64,000 nt of DNA. Origin: Paracoccus onchidii. GTDB taxonomy: Bacteria > Pseudomonadota > Alphaproteobacteria > Rhodobacterales > Rhodobacteraceae. Of the stretch, positions 53,501 through 62,067 are shown one piece after another. The position numbers and the translations under genes are program-made. The notes beneath the pieces were generated by a model. It saw nothing but the letters and a program-made list of their open reading frames with translations. It had not been told where the DNA came from and did no database searches. The DNA lies in NCBI RefSeq assembly GCF_028294535.1, contig NZ_JAQBIE010000013.1:1-64000 (forward strand), read 5' to 3'. The first letter of the stretch is position 1; each line of letters opens with the position of its first letter.

Positions 53501-54979
53501 AACAAGAAACCCGGCGGAAAGACCCGACAACATCAAATAGCCCGTCAGGCCATATTGATCCCCGGCGACCTTCAGTTCGGGCACCACAAAGGACTGCCCC
53601 GGTGTGAAGTCAAAGCTTGCATCGCCCGTCACCGACGCACCCACAGCATCCGCCAATCCCTGATCCGCGAATTCCATTCCGGCGGTGCCGAACTCGATTT
53701 TCCCCGTGACCTCTTGCAGGGCGCTGCCGTCCAGCAACACCTCGCCCGCGCCATTCAGCGTCAGATCCTGAATCCTGATGTCACCCTGATCAAGTTCATC
53801 GACTTGTCCGGTCAGGCTCCAGCCCTGCCCTTGCGCGGCATCATAGGTCAGCTGCAACTGACCGCCCTCGACACTCATGCCGCCATCACCGAATGGCAGG
53901 GCGACGGGTACGGTGGCGGCATTGGCATCGCGCCCCAGAAGAATCTGCAGATCGGCCTTTTTCGGCGCGGATTGCGCGTTCATGGCCAGCGATCCCGAGA
54001 TACCCAGCGCCTCGGTATCAACCGCCAGTTCGGGGATCTGCAATTGTCCATCAGCGCCGCGCCAGCCCTTTACCGACATCTGCGTTTGCGCACCAAAGAA
54101 CGCCCGGTCCGCCGGGGGAACAAGTGCGGCAATATCGCCACCAAGGTCAAAGCTGAATCCGGTGCCGTCGCTGCCATCCGGTCCGGATTGGCCGACAATG
54201 CCAACCATGCCTTCGACGCGTGGCTGGCCGTCGGTTTCCAGACTGATATCGGCACTGAAATCCGATAGCGGCCCTTCGCCGGAAATCTGCGCCTTGACCG
54301 AAGGTTTATCATATAGGTTGACCAAATTGACCAACAGCCCGTCAGCCGCTTCATCCAGGCCTAGATTGACGCGTATTTCCTTGGTTTCATTCGAATATCC
54401 TGCATCCAGAACAAATTCCCCGCGCGCAGCGTCCAACCGGTCGACGGTCAGCTGCGCCTCGCCTTCGCCATCGGCAAGGCTCATGCTGCCATTCACGCTG
54501 ATGGCTGCGGCAACGCCAATCACCGGTTCGCCCAGTTCGACGCGCTCGGCCTCGATCTTGTCGATGGCAATTGAAACCGGCAGCTCTGGCAGCGCAAATT
54601 CCCTGGCCTCGGCAGAGGGCGCGGATTCGCCTGCGGCAGGCAGCCGGGGCAGATCGATTTGTGTCGCATGCAGTTCAGCGATGCTGACCCTGCCCCGCAG
54701 CAGCGCCGCGCGATTCCACTGAATCGCACCATCTTCCAGTGTCAGCCATGCCCCGTCAGGGTCGCTGATGGTAATCTTGCGGAAGGTTGCCCGCGACGAA
54801 AGCGCGCCTTCGAAACCGTCGATCGTGACCTGTCGGCCATCCCCCGACAGGTTCTTTTCCAGCAGCCGGGTCAGAAACCCCCGATCGTCATCCACCTCTT
54901 CGGACAGGTCGGCGACATCCTGTCCCAGAACCGTCAGCGGAAACAGGATAGCGAACAGCAATATACAAGTCTTGCGCAT
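50501..54979 (-). CDS. tamB: translocation and assembly module subunit TamB
   Basis: TamB spans the periplasm from the inner membrane and works with TamA in outer-membrane protein assembly and lipid transport. The 1492 aa protein has an N-terminal signal anchor (CILLFAILFPLTVLG), a very long AsmA/beta-helical body, and the C-terminal DUF490 domain (LRGRVDLLGKRFVLTEGLVEL; SLLLFGQGLDN-like SQLLFGQG), ending in ERDY. Five degenerate repeats of about 100 residues occupy roughly 534-1010. Its ATG overlaps the tamA stop (TGATG). Confidence 0.94.
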   Translation of the reverse strand: MRKTCILLFAILFPLTVLGQDVADLSEEVDDDRGFLTRLLEKNLSGDGRQVTIDGFEGALSSRATFRKITISDPDGAWLTLEDGAIQWNRAALLRGRVSIAELHATQIDLPRLPAAGESAPSAEAREFALPELPVSIAIDKIEAERVELGEPVIGVAAAISVNGSMSLADGEGEAQLTVDRLDAARGEFVLDAGYSNETKEIRVNLGLDEAADGLLVNLVNLYDKPSVKAQISGEGPLSDFSADISLETDGQPRVEGMVGIVGQSGPDGSDGTGFSFDLGGDIAALVPPADRAFFGAQTQMSVKGWRGADGQLQIPELAVDTEALGISGSLAMNAQSAPKKADLQILLGRDANAATVPVALPFGDGGMSVEGGQLQLTYDAAQGQGWSLTGQVDELDQGDIRIQDLTLNGAGEVLLDGSALQEVTGKIEFGTAGMEFADQGLADAVGASVTGDASFDFTPGQSFVVPELKVAGDQYGLTGYLMLSGLSAGFLVSADIDAEYADLGRLSGLAGRQVSGRADAALTGYYRLFNNSFDIDAKISGLDIQIDQEQADRLLAGESVIDLSARRDDTGIELQHFGINAQGLTAEAQGYLNSLSSDVTAQISMPSLSAADPDYAGGLDAQAKISGADGQRRLTVTGEADDLQIGIEALDNALQGRTNLTVIAQQQDDGFGLENFQLSNPQLSAEAEGSFVAGALDATASFDIPDMAAFKAGWSGDLQADAKVTETDGVRFLDLTGTGQNLSLGQQNVDGALTGTTLLKVEAEENSGVITLRDVRLNNEQVTAHADGVYGTGVTDITAQIEARSLAFLGEGWRGSVSLDGEFKQANEDVRRLELTGTAQDLAIGQAQVDGALAGETRLKVTGTEQNGVFSIEQAQFENPRLNASASGKVGAGETDLNATVNAQDLRFVGNGVSGAVALEGRVSESNGVRRIEATGQANALSVGQASVDPLLRGQTNFELAASQSDAGLSVQRIDIANPQLRVDASGDTSTGLTVDARLNDLGLVVRQLPGAVTASGTVREQGENFILDLNATAPGATNLQISGSAARNFATTDLSITGNTNASLANGFLRTRSIEGPLGVDLRLAGAPSLQALSGQVQLRNGELAEPGLGLRLERMNVTAGFQNGNINVDAEAGVGAGGRLTVDGPVNLTAGSADLDVVLDNVVVRDPNLYETRINGDVRFTGSFADGPLISGRVDLGETELRIPSTGLGGAKSIPDIEHVGDTRPMRATRAKAGIEEYPSAASRDAGMAAPPSTPPANPPRLDLQINAPQRIFIRGRGVDAEMGGDLTVQGTTRNAIPIGHLELIRGRVDLLGKRFVLTEGLVELQGSLIPVITLVAETTQDDITTRIIIDGEARDPDIKFESSPELPEEEVLSQLLFGQGLDNISPLQAAQLANALAVLAGRGGEGIVSRLRAGAGLDDLDLQTDDEGNVEVRAGKYLSENVYTDVAIGDDGTTNINLNLDITKSLRARGSVASDGESTIGVFFERDY

Positions 54980-56844
54980 CAGAATGCCTGCCCCAATCCG
55001 AGATAAACCTGAACTCCGTCATCGGTATCACCATTGCCCAGAGGCGCCGCGATATCAAAACGCAAAGGTCCGACAGGCGTGTTGTAGCGCACACCCGCGC
55101 CAGCCCCCGCATGCCAATAGCTTTCGCCCGACCAGCTTCCTTCGGTCCAGACCTCGCCTGCATCGACAAAGGCGGCCAATCCGATATTGTTGCGCACACG
55201 AAACCGGACTTCGGCGCTGGCATTCGCCAGGCTCATGCCGCCCGTTTCGATCGGGCCATCCCTGCCGACGATTTCCTCGACCCCAAGGGATTCATAGGCC
55301 TGACCACGCACGCTTCCGCCACCACCCGAATAGAACAGATATTCACGTGGTGTATTCTGGATTTCGCTGCCAAGGATCGTGCCCAGAACGGCCCGTCCGG
55401 CCAGGGTGAAACGATCATCTTCTCCGAATGAATAGTAACCGCGCCCCTCGCCGGTCAGCCGTGCCCCTGAATCGGTGCCGTCAAAGCCCTTGAAGGGCGT
55501 CGCCTCGCCGTCAAGATAAAAGCCGCGCTTCGCATCGGTCGGGTCATCGCGCTTGTCCCATGTCGCGGAAATCGGAAAGGCCAGAACGCGAAACTTGCGG
55601 ATTTCATCGGCGTCGTTCACACGCGAATACTGATATTGGATCGCGACATCCACGGTCAGTTCATCGCTGGGAAGATACTGGAAACCCAAGGCAATGCTGG
55701 CGCTGTCGGAATCGTAATCCTCTTCGCGCATGCGCGCCAGTTTGGTTTCGACATAGGCCGATGTGTCGGGTGTCAGGGTCGCGGGGCGGTCGATACGAAT
55801 AGTGAATTCCTCGTCGCGGCCACTGACATCGGATCCGATATCCGAAATCTCGGCATCAATGCTCAGGCTTTCGCCGCCGCCGAACAGATTGCGATGCAAC
55901 CAATAGGCCGACACCCGCGCCCCATCCGTGCTGGAAATCTCGAAGCCCGCGCCGATCCGGCGGGTTTTCTGTTCGACCACGGCCAAGTTCACGTCCAGCG
56001 TATTTCCCGGCCCCAGATCGTCGGCTTCTTCCAGGGTGATCGCGGAAAACACGCCGCTGCGGCGCAAGCGTTTGCGAACGTTCTCGATTTCTTCGGGGTC
56101 GAATTGCTCACCCTCGGGAAAGCCGGCGATCTTTCGCAGACGGCGCGGATCCATCCGCTTGTAACCCGATATGTTCAGCTTACCAAAGGTGACGGCCGGG
56201 CCGGGTTCCAGTTGGATCTGACTGTCCACGGCGTTCTGGTTGTGGTCCGCGACAATCTGTTGGCCGGAAACATCCGCCTTGGCATGACCCCGGTTCCGCC
56301 ACCCCTGCACCCCATCGACGGCTGCGTTCTTGATGGTGCCGGTTCCTGCCGGCTCGCCCCTGGCGTAATCCTTGGAAATGTCGTCCGCCCTGGCAATCGG
56401 AGCAATGGCCGCACGAGAGAATTTGAACTCCGCCCCCGGATCCACGGTGACCACGATCTTCCGGACATTGGCGGGCGCATCCAGTGGCGCGATCTCGGCG
56501 GCTTCGACCCCATCCAGGGTAATATAGATCAGCGCTGAATAATGCCCCTGATCATAAAGCGCGCCCAGAATACGGGCGTAATCGCCACGTGCGGCGGCTA
56601 GAATATCCTGACCGGTAACGCGCCCCTCGGACAGCGCCGAAGATATCAGCGAAGTGTTGCGGATGGATTTTTCCAGCCCGTCTTCATCGCCCCCCGTGAT
56701 GCGCACCGTGAAATCGACAGGGCTTTCAGATTCGCTGCCGCCCCCGAACCAGCCCGAAAACGGCGATGAGGATTGCCCCAGCGCCATTCCGGCAAATCCC
56801 AGCGCGGTCGTCAGCACCAAGCCTGCCCGCAGATATGCCCGCAT
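54979..56844 (-). CDS. tamA: autotransporter assembly complex TamA
   Basis: An outer-membrane Omp85/BamA-family barrel of about 621 aa. The signal peptide AGLVLTTALGFAGMALGQ is followed by three POTRA domains (to about 270) and a 16-strand barrel. The L6 motif is seen as SVRGQAYESLG, and the C terminus ends in Phe (LGLGQAF), as required for BAM recognition. The start is placed at the second of two adjacent ATGs near the GGGGCAGGA site; an upstream ATG at 56877 lacks a ribosome-binding site. tamB follows with overlapping codons. Confidence 0.93.
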   Translation of the reverse strand: MRAYLRAGLVLTTALGFAGMALGQSSSPFSGWFGGGSESESPVDFTVRITGGDEDGLEKSIRNTSLISSALSEGRVTGQDILAAARGDYARILGALYDQGHYSALIYITLDGVEAAEIAPLDAPANVRKIVVTVDPGAEFKFSRAAIAPIARADDISKDYARGEPAGTGTIKNAAVDGVQGWRNRGHAKADVSGQQIVADHNQNAVDSQIQLEPGPAVTFGKLNISGYKRMDPRRLRKIAGFPEGEQFDPEEIENVRKRLRRSGVFSAITLEEADDLGPGNTLDVNLAVVEQKTRRIGAGFEISSTDGARVSAYWLHRNLFGGGESLSIDAEISDIGSDVSGRDEEFTIRIDRPATLTPDTSAYVETKLARMREEDYDSDSASIALGFQYLPSDELTVDVAIQYQYSRVNDADEIRKFRVLAFPISATWDKRDDPTDAKRGFYLDGEATPFKGFDGTDSGARLTGEGRGYYSFGEDDRFTLAGRAVLGTILGSEIQNTPREYLFYSGGGGSVRGQAYESLGVEEIVGRDGPIETGGMSLANASAEVRFRVRNNIGLAAFVDAGEVWTEGSWSGESYWHAGAGAGVRYNTPVGPLRFDIAAPLGNGDTDDGVQVYLGLGQAF

Positions 56845-56956
56845 CATTCCTGCCCCGTCCCTTTGGCTTTTCGTCATTATGAACAGAAATGCGGCGAAAT
56901 TTCCAGAAATTCACTGGAAACCCCGAGTAACCGGACGAACCGTCGCGAATAGGCAA

Positions 56957-57883
56957 CTATGTCAGCGCGGCAAGGCATCCATGCAGGGCGGCCATGTCGT
57001 CGCGGATCAGCAGGACCGGCGTGTTGCCGGGAATGTGACGCATGAACGGGTCGTTAAGAAACCCGGCCTCGAAACACTCGATCCGGTCTGCAATGCTGCG
57101 CCCGACGCTGCCGGCCAGGAACAAACCTTCCAGCGGCATGAAGCGCAGCGTAAGTTCACGGCACAACAGGCCGACCAGCTCGGCAAACAGGTCATAGGTC
57201 GCGTTGGCCTGCGGATCCCCGGCTTCCGCCGCCCGGGCAATCTCTTCGCCACGAACCGAGGCCTGACCCGTGCGCAGCCCGTGAAGGCGCGCCAAACCAC
57301 GCCCGGCAAAGGTTTCCTCGGTCGAATCAAATGCCGCCGCATCTGTCGCGCCGATCTCGTCGACCAGCCTGCGATAGATATTCGCCGGCAGGTTGGTGTG
57401 GCCCTCTTCGGCCTCCATCGCGGTGATCGTATCGCCGGGTAACGCCCGGACAGCGCAGACATTGAACCCCGTGCCCAATCCGACAACAAGGCTTTGGCCA
57501 TTGCGCGACCGATCGCCGGGGGCAGAGCGCAAGGGCATCACGCCGCCATCTTTCAGGGCCGGGGTCGCATATCCCAGCGCAGTCAGATCGTTGATCAGGC
57601 GAACATGGTCGGCATCGGTCAGCCGCGCCAGCCGGTTTTCCTCGAAATCCCAATCGCGATTGGTCAGGCGTGCCGACCCGCCACTGACAGGCCCCGCCAC
57701 CGCAACGCAGACCTTGCTGATATGGGGATGCTGCTGTTCGCGCAGGAACCGCCGCACCACATCATCGAAACTGTCGAAATCGTCGCCTCGAAACCGGGTC
57801 ACGGTCGCCGCATCGATCACCCCGTTCCGCGCGATGGCCAGCCGGGCATTCGTGCCGCCCACATCCGCCAATAGCATCGCCAT
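56957..57883 (-). CDS. glk: glucokinase
   Basis: A 308 aa bacterial glucokinase (Glk family, not ROK) that phosphorylates glucose with ATP. LLADVGGTNARLAI is the N-terminal phosphate loop; INDLTALGYA holds the catalytic Asp; VVGLGTGFNVCAV and MEAEEGHTNLPA are the other sugar- and nucleotide-binding blocks. FLAGSVGRSIADRI lies near the C terminus. GAGGTAG precedes the ATG; longer in-frame starts have no family match. It is 112 bases upstream of tamA on the same strand. Confidence 0.93.
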   Translation of the reverse strand: MAMLLADVGGTNARLAIARNGVIDAATVTRFRGDDFDSFDDVVRRFLREQQHPHISKVCVAVAGPVSGGSARLTNRDWDFEENRLARLTDADHVRLINDLTALGYATPALKDGGVMPLRSAPGDRSRNGQSLVVGLGTGFNVCAVRALPGDTITAMEAEEGHTNLPANIYRRLVDEIGATDAAAFDSTEETFAGRGLARLHGLRTGQASVRGEEIARAAEAGDPQANATYDLFAELVGLLCRELTLRFMPLEGLFLAGSVGRSIADRIECFEAGFLNDPFMRHIPGNTPVLLIRDDMAALHGCLAALT

Positions 57884-58115
57884 CAATCTACCTCGTCCAA
57901 TGTTCGGCTTTTCGGCTGACACGCTAAGACAGTTTCGCGGGATCGGAAACCGGGCGATCGCTTTTGGGTGCGATCTGGTGCCGGGTATTCGACACCTGGG
58001 TGTTGTGGCGGCGCCCATGCACCATACCGTGCCCAACTGACATGCATGTGAGGGAACCAGTCCCGCGACGCTTTTGTTTTTCTGACATAAACCGCAATTC
58101 AAGAGGCTATGTCAC

Positions 58116-58550
58116 ATGACCCGCAATGCCCATCGCACCGCCCGCCTGATATCGGCCGGCAGCGTCGCTCTGTTGGTCGCGATGCCCGTTCTTGCCAGCC
58201 GCGCAGATGACCAGCAAGTTCAAGGATGGTCCGCGCATCACGGCATCGACAGCGCCGACCTGCTGCGCCACGCCGAAACACTGCCACAAGGGGGCATGAC
58301 CACCAGCGATCAACCTTATTGTGCACCAAATGATGAGATCGACCGGACATTGCGTCACGATTTCAACGAATCTCCCGTCGAAAACGCAGGGCACGACATC
58401 GCGCGCCTTTGGGGATCAGACCAAATGGGCACGTGGACTCTGGTCGCAGAACGCCAGGACCAGACAAGCTGCATCATCGCCTCGGGGATCGGGTATGATG
58501 CCGACCGCAAGGCCGAAATCTACTTCGAGACAGCCGGATTGACCGATTAA
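58116..58550 (+). CDS. small exported protein of unknown function
   Basis: A 144 aa protein with a signal peptide (ARLISAGSVALLVAMPVLA). The mature part has two Cys (QPYCAPND and TSCIIASGIGY), probably a disulfide, and the motif WGSDQMGTWTLVAE. It resembles uncharacterised periplasmic proteins of Rhodobacterales; no function is known. It stands alone and its 3' end overlaps the stop of the convergent ABC ATPase gene by four bases. The 232 bases before it (57884-58115) show nothing else. Confidence 0.65.
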   Translation: MTRNAHRTARLISAGSVALLVAMPVLASRADDQQVQGWSAHHGIDSADLLRHAETLPQGGMTTSDQPYCAPNDEIDRTLRHDFNESPVENAGHDIARLWGSDQMGTWTLVAERQDQTSCIIASGIGYDADRKAEIYFETAGLTD

Positions 58551-59287
58551 CCAACCCTGCGCAGGAAGGCGCGGGTCCGTTCATCGCGGGCATTGCCGAA
58601 AATCTGGTCCGGGGGCCCTTGCTCGACGATCCGGCCACCCTCCATGAAAACGACGCGATCCGCGATTTCGCGCGCGAACTGCATTTCATGTGTCACGATC
58701 AGCATGGTCTGGCGACCATCGGCAATCGCGCGGATCAGGTCCAGCACCTCACCAACCCATTCGGGGTCCAGCGCGCTGGTCGGTTCGTCAAACAACATCA
58801 GATCCGCATCCAGCGCCATGGCCCGACCGATACCGACACGTTGCTGTTGCCCGCCCGACAAGGCGGAAGGAAAGCTGTCACCGCGATCCGCGAGACCAAT
58901 CCTCGTCAGGATCTGGTTCGCGCGATCGGTGGCCTTGGCAGCCGGCCAGCCCCGAACGGTGGTCAGCCCTTCCATGATATTCTGGCGTGCGGATTTATTG
59001 GCGAACAACGCATAATTCTGGAACACAAAGCCCGTGCGGCGGCGCAGTGCAAGAATATCGGCCTTGCTGGCGCGCGCGGCATCCACCTTCAGATCACCCA
59101 GAGTGATACGACCCTCATCCGGTGCATCCAGAAAATTCAGGCAACGGAGCAGGGTGGATTTACCAGTGCCCGACGGCCCGATGATGGCCACGCGTTCGCC
59201 GGGCTTCAGGCACAGGTCGATATTGTTCAGAACCGTATTCTGCCCGAAACGCTTGGTCAGGCCGGAAATCTCGATGTTGCAGCTCAT
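58547..59287 (-). CDS. polar amino-acid ABC transporter ATP-binding protein
   Basis: A 246 aa ABC ATPase that powers uptake. Walker A is GPSGTGKSTLLR, the Q-loop VFQNYALF, the signature ALSGGQQQRVGIGRAM, Walker B LMLFDEPTSALD, and the switch His is in IVTHEMQFA. The pattern is of the GlnQ/HisP type. Its ATG overlaps the permease stop (ATGA). It is the last gene of a three-gene operon, substrate-binding protein then permease then ATPase. Confidence 0.94.
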   Translation of the reverse strand: MSCNIEISGLTKRFGQNTVLNNIDLCLKPGERVAIIGPSGTGKSTLLRCLNFLDAPDEGRITLGDLKVDAARASKADILALRRRTGFVFQNYALFANKSARQNIMEGLTTVRGWPAAKATDRANQILTRIGLADRGDSFPSALSGGQQQRVGIGRAMALDADLMLFDEPTSALDPEWVGEVLDLIRAIADGRQTMLIVTHEMQFAREIADRVVFMEGGRIVEQGPPDQIFGNARDERTRAFLRRVG

Positions 59288-59958
59288 CTTGCCACCGCCT
59301 TGCCCAGATATTGCTCCATTCGGCGCTGTCCAACTGACAGGATCTCGACGATGCCCCAATAAAACAGTGCGACCACCAGAAACGCCTCAAGATACAGAAA
59401 GCTGCCGGCGGCTTCCTTCTGTGCAGCACCCATCATTTCCGTGACGCCCAGGGTGAAAGCCAGGGACGTGCCTTTGATCATATCGATGAAGTAATTCATC
59501 AATGTCGGCGCGGCCGTGCGCGCGGCCTGGGGCAGAATGATCCGGCGCAACAACTGCCCCTGCGTCATCCCGATCGAGGCCGCCGCCTCCCATTGACTGC
59601 GATCGACGCCCAGAATGGCACCCCTGATGCTTTCGGCCATATAGGCCGAAAAATGCAGGGTCAGCCCGATGATTGCCGCCGTCACGCCATTGATATTGGT
59701 CATGAAGCTGAACAGTTGGGGCAGGCCGTAGTAGAACAGGAACAACTGAACCAGCAACGGCGTACCCCGAAAGAAACTGATGAATATCGCCACGCCCCTG
59801 TCGATGACCGGCAGCTTCAGCACCCGCACGATCGCCAGCATCGCCGACAGAATCAGCGCCAGAACCATCGACACCAGGGCCATGAACAGGGTCAGCGGGA
59901 TATAGCCGGCGATCACCGGAACCAGATCCCACATATAGGCGATATCCAAAGCGTTCAT
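59284..59958 (-). CDS. polar amino-acid ABC transporter permease
   Basis: A 224 aa inner-membrane permease with about five helices, of the HisMQ family. The EAA loop reads EAAASIGMTQGQLLRRIILPQA, the contact site for the ATPase. It starts one base after the binding-protein stop codon and overlaps the ATPase start. Confidence 0.93.
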   Translation of the reverse strand: MNALDIAYMWDLVPVIAGYIPLTLFMALVSMVLALILSAMLAIVRVLKLPVIDRGVAIFISFFRGTPLLVQLFLFYYGLPQLFSFMTNINGVTAAIIGLTLHFSAYMAESIRGAILGVDRSQWEAAASIGMTQGQLLRRIILPQAARTAAPTLMNYFIDMIKGTSLAFTLGVTEMMGAAQKEAAGSFLYLEAFLVVALFYWGIVEILSVGQRRMEQYLGKAVAR

Positions 59959-59959
59959 C

Positions 59960-60715
59960 TTAGTCAGCCAGCGGCTTGGTCACGTCGATATCAAGCCACT
60001 TTTCCGAAATCTCGGTCAGTTTGCCGTTTTCCTTCAGGGTCGAGATCGCCTCGTTCACGCGATCACGCATCGCCTTGCCTTCTTCATCATTACGGAACGG
60101 CAGTGCATTTTCGATACCGTCGAAAGGCGCGCCCGCCAGCGCCAGCGGCAGCGGGCTTTCCTTGATCACCTGCGCCGAAGACACGCGATCCATCACAAAG
60201 GCGTCGACCCGCCCCAGCGCCGTATCCTGGGCGATATTGCTTTCATAGGTGCGGATGTCGATTTCATCCGCATATGGCAGATGGCGCAGAACCTCTTCGA
60301 AATTCGACCCCAGATTCACCGCGACCGAGCGTCCCTTCAGGCTTTCAGGCCCGGTAATCTCGGTTTCGTTGCCCGCTTTCACAACCACCTGCACACCGTC
60401 ATAGACATAGGGCTGGGAAAAGGCGAACTTGGCTTCACGTTCGGGGGTGATGGTAATCTGGTTTGCAACCGTATCGATACGCCCGGATTCCAGGGCACCG
60501 ATCAGCCCCGAGAACGACATCGTCACGAATTCGATGTCATCGCCGGTTTCCTCGCCGATAGCGTTCAGAAAATCGACCTCGAAGCCCTGAAGCTCGTCGG
60601 CCTTGGTGAAGGTGAACGGAAAATACCCGCCCGACATGCCCACACGGATCGTTTCGGCAGCCGCCGGAACTGCGGTGGACAGGGCAAGGATTGCGGTCAG
60701 GATCGTCTTGCGCAT
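59960..60715 (-). CDS. amino-acid ABC transporter substrate-binding protein (cystine-type candidate)
   Basis: A 251 aa periplasmic binding protein (SBP_bac_3) with signal peptide ILTAILALSTAVPAAA. GGYFPFTFTKADELQGFEVDF, TITPEREAKFAFSQPY and VNLGSNFEEVLRHL are family blocks. The C-terminal region (RTYESNIAQDTALGRVDAFVMDR; LTEISEKWLDIDVTK) resembles E. coli FliY/TcyJ, so cystine or a related amino acid is a reasonable ligand guess; this is not proven. It leads the operon. Confidence 0.88.
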   Translation of the reverse strand: MRKTILTAILALSTAVPAAAETIRVGMSGGYFPFTFTKADELQGFEVDFLNAIGEETGDDIEFVTMSFSGLIGALESGRIDTVANQITITPEREAKFAFSQPYVYDGVQVVVKAGNETEITGPESLKGRSVAVNLGSNFEEVLRHLPYADEIDIRTYESNIAQDTALGRVDAFVMDRVSSAQVIKESPLPLALAGAPFDGIENALPFRNDEEGKAMRDRVNEAISTLKENGKLTEISEKWLDIDVTKPLAD

Positions 60716-61040
60716 GGAAAACTCCTAGAATTCGTTGCCCCCTAGATGCGGGCTTGACCCCGCGCCGACAACCGACATGAACCAAACAGGGCGAAAAAAG
60801 AACGCCTTGGCAAGCGTTTCGAACCGTGCAGGGAAATATATCCAAAACACAACTCAACCGCAGAACAAGGTTCGCGAAAGCCCCGAGATCACTGTTACAT
60901 CTGGGACACGGTTCTGCACTTCCGGCGATTACATCGCGCATTTCCGACCTGACCCTATATGTCTGATGCCGGCTGACTTGCCAAAACGGGGCAGGGACCG
61001 CATTCTTTTCCAAAGTCTCAACAACAGGGAGAAGAGGGAC
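60716..61040. other. intergenic region upstream of ABC operon and DUF2853 gene
   Basis: These 325 bases lie between divergent genes and should carry both promoters. The plus-strand frame stays open from 60735 into the DUF2853 gene, but its translation has no family match before the GGGAGAAGAGGGAC site, so it is not called as coding. No hairpin or repeat stands out. Confidence 0.5.
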
Positions 61041-61382
61041 ATGGGAAAGCGCGACGATCTGATCGAAAAATATGCTGCGGACATCAAGGAAAAGCTGGGT
61101 CAAACGCCCGATATGGACCTGTTGACCAAGGTGACCATCGGCTGCGGCCCTTCAATCTATAACGACGATGCCTCGACCGTCGCTTCCAGCGATCAGGAAG
61201 AACTGGACCGTATTCGTCAAAGCTATCTGATGAAGAAGCTCGGCTTGCCCGATGGCCCCGCGCTGATGGACGGGATCAACGCTGTCATCGACGCCTATGG
61301 TCGTTCCAACCGAACCAAGTATCGCGCGGTCGTCTATTACCTGCTGTGCCGCCATTTCAACAAGGAAGCGGTTTACAGCTGA
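61041..61382 (+). CDS. DUF2853-family protein
   Basis: A 113 aa cytoplasmic protein of the DUF2853 family, beginning GKRDDLIEKYAADIKEKLG. A central VTIGCGPSIYNDDASTVA and the C-terminal KYRAVVYYLLCRHF are conserved. Structures of family members are known but no function is. A GAGAAGAGGGAC ribosome-binding site lies just upstream of the ATG. Its last ten bases overlap the 3' end of the convergent crotonase-fold gene. Confidence 0.85.
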   Translation: MGKRDDLIEKYAADIKEKLGQTPDMDLLTKVTIGCGPSIYNDDASTVASSDQEELDRIRQSYLMKKLGLPDGPALMDGINAVIDAYGRSNRTKYRAVVYYLLCRHFNKEAVYS

Positions 61383-61993
61383 CCGACCATCGCCTTGATG
61401 GCCGACACGTGACCGGGATCAGCGGCCAGACAATCGCCCGCCAGCGTCTCGGCGCCGGCCATCAGCTCTGCGGCCGGCAGGACCCGGTCGATCAACCCCC
61501 AATTCAATGCCTCGTGGGCGTCGATTTTCTGTCCGCCCATCAGGATCATCTTGGCGCGGGCCGGTCCGATCAGACCGGCAAGACGGCGCGGATCGCTTGG
61601 TTGGGGCAGAAAGCCCAGCTTCATCACCGGATAGAAAAATCTGGCCTCCGGCACGGCGATGCGCAGATCGCAGGCAAGAGCCATGCCGAACGCGCCCCCC
61701 GCAAGCGTGCCGTTCAGTGCCGCGATGGTCAGACAGGGCATAGAGGCCAGCCGGGTCGAAAGCCGCTCCCATTCAGGCGAGGTCGCAAGCCCGGCCCGCG
61801 CCTCATCAAGATCGGCACCGGCGGAAAACACCCGTCCTTCTCCCGTCAGGATCAACGCTGCGCAATTTTGTGCAGCCATGTCTTCAAGCGCGCGCGTCAG
61901 CTGCCGCAACATATCCGCCGTCAGGGAATTGGCCTTGTCTGGTCGCGAGATGATCAATTTGCCCAAAGAGCCGTGGCGTTCTGTCCTGATCAC
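61373..61993 (-). CDS. enoyl-CoA hydratase/isomerase-family protein, degenerate active site
   Basis: A 206 aa crotonase-fold protein, shorter than the usual 255-260 aa. The oxyanion-hole loop GRVFSAGADLDE and the helix block GTLAGGAFGMALACDLRIA are clear. The two catalytic glutamates of enoyl-CoA hydratase appear to be missing: GGGxEL is GGAFGM here, and PExxLG is PVMKLG. It may be a non-hydratase crotonase (isomerase, decarboxylase or binding protein). Divergent from the DUF2125 gene, convergent with DUF2853. Confidence 0.8.
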   Translation of the reverse strand: MIRTERHGSLGKLIISRPDKANSLTADMLRQLTRALEDMAAQNCAALILTGEGRVFSAGADLDEARAGLATSPEWERLSTRLASMPCLTIAALNGTLAGGAFGMALACDLRIAVPEARFFYPVMKLGFLPQPSDPRRLAGLIGPARAKMILMGGQKIDAHEALNWGLIDRVLPAAELMAGAETLAGDCLAADPGHVSAIKAMVGQL

Positions 61994-62067
61994 GGATTGT
62001 TCCCTTTCCCTGATCCCGGTGCTGTGTCAGACATCGGGCAAATTGCAGCTTTTGAAAGGTATCCGGC

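Noticed and set aside
52946..54268. 440-codon plus-strand open frame
   Set aside because: Antisense to tamB; repetitive Arg/Gln-rich translation reflects the repeats on the other strand.
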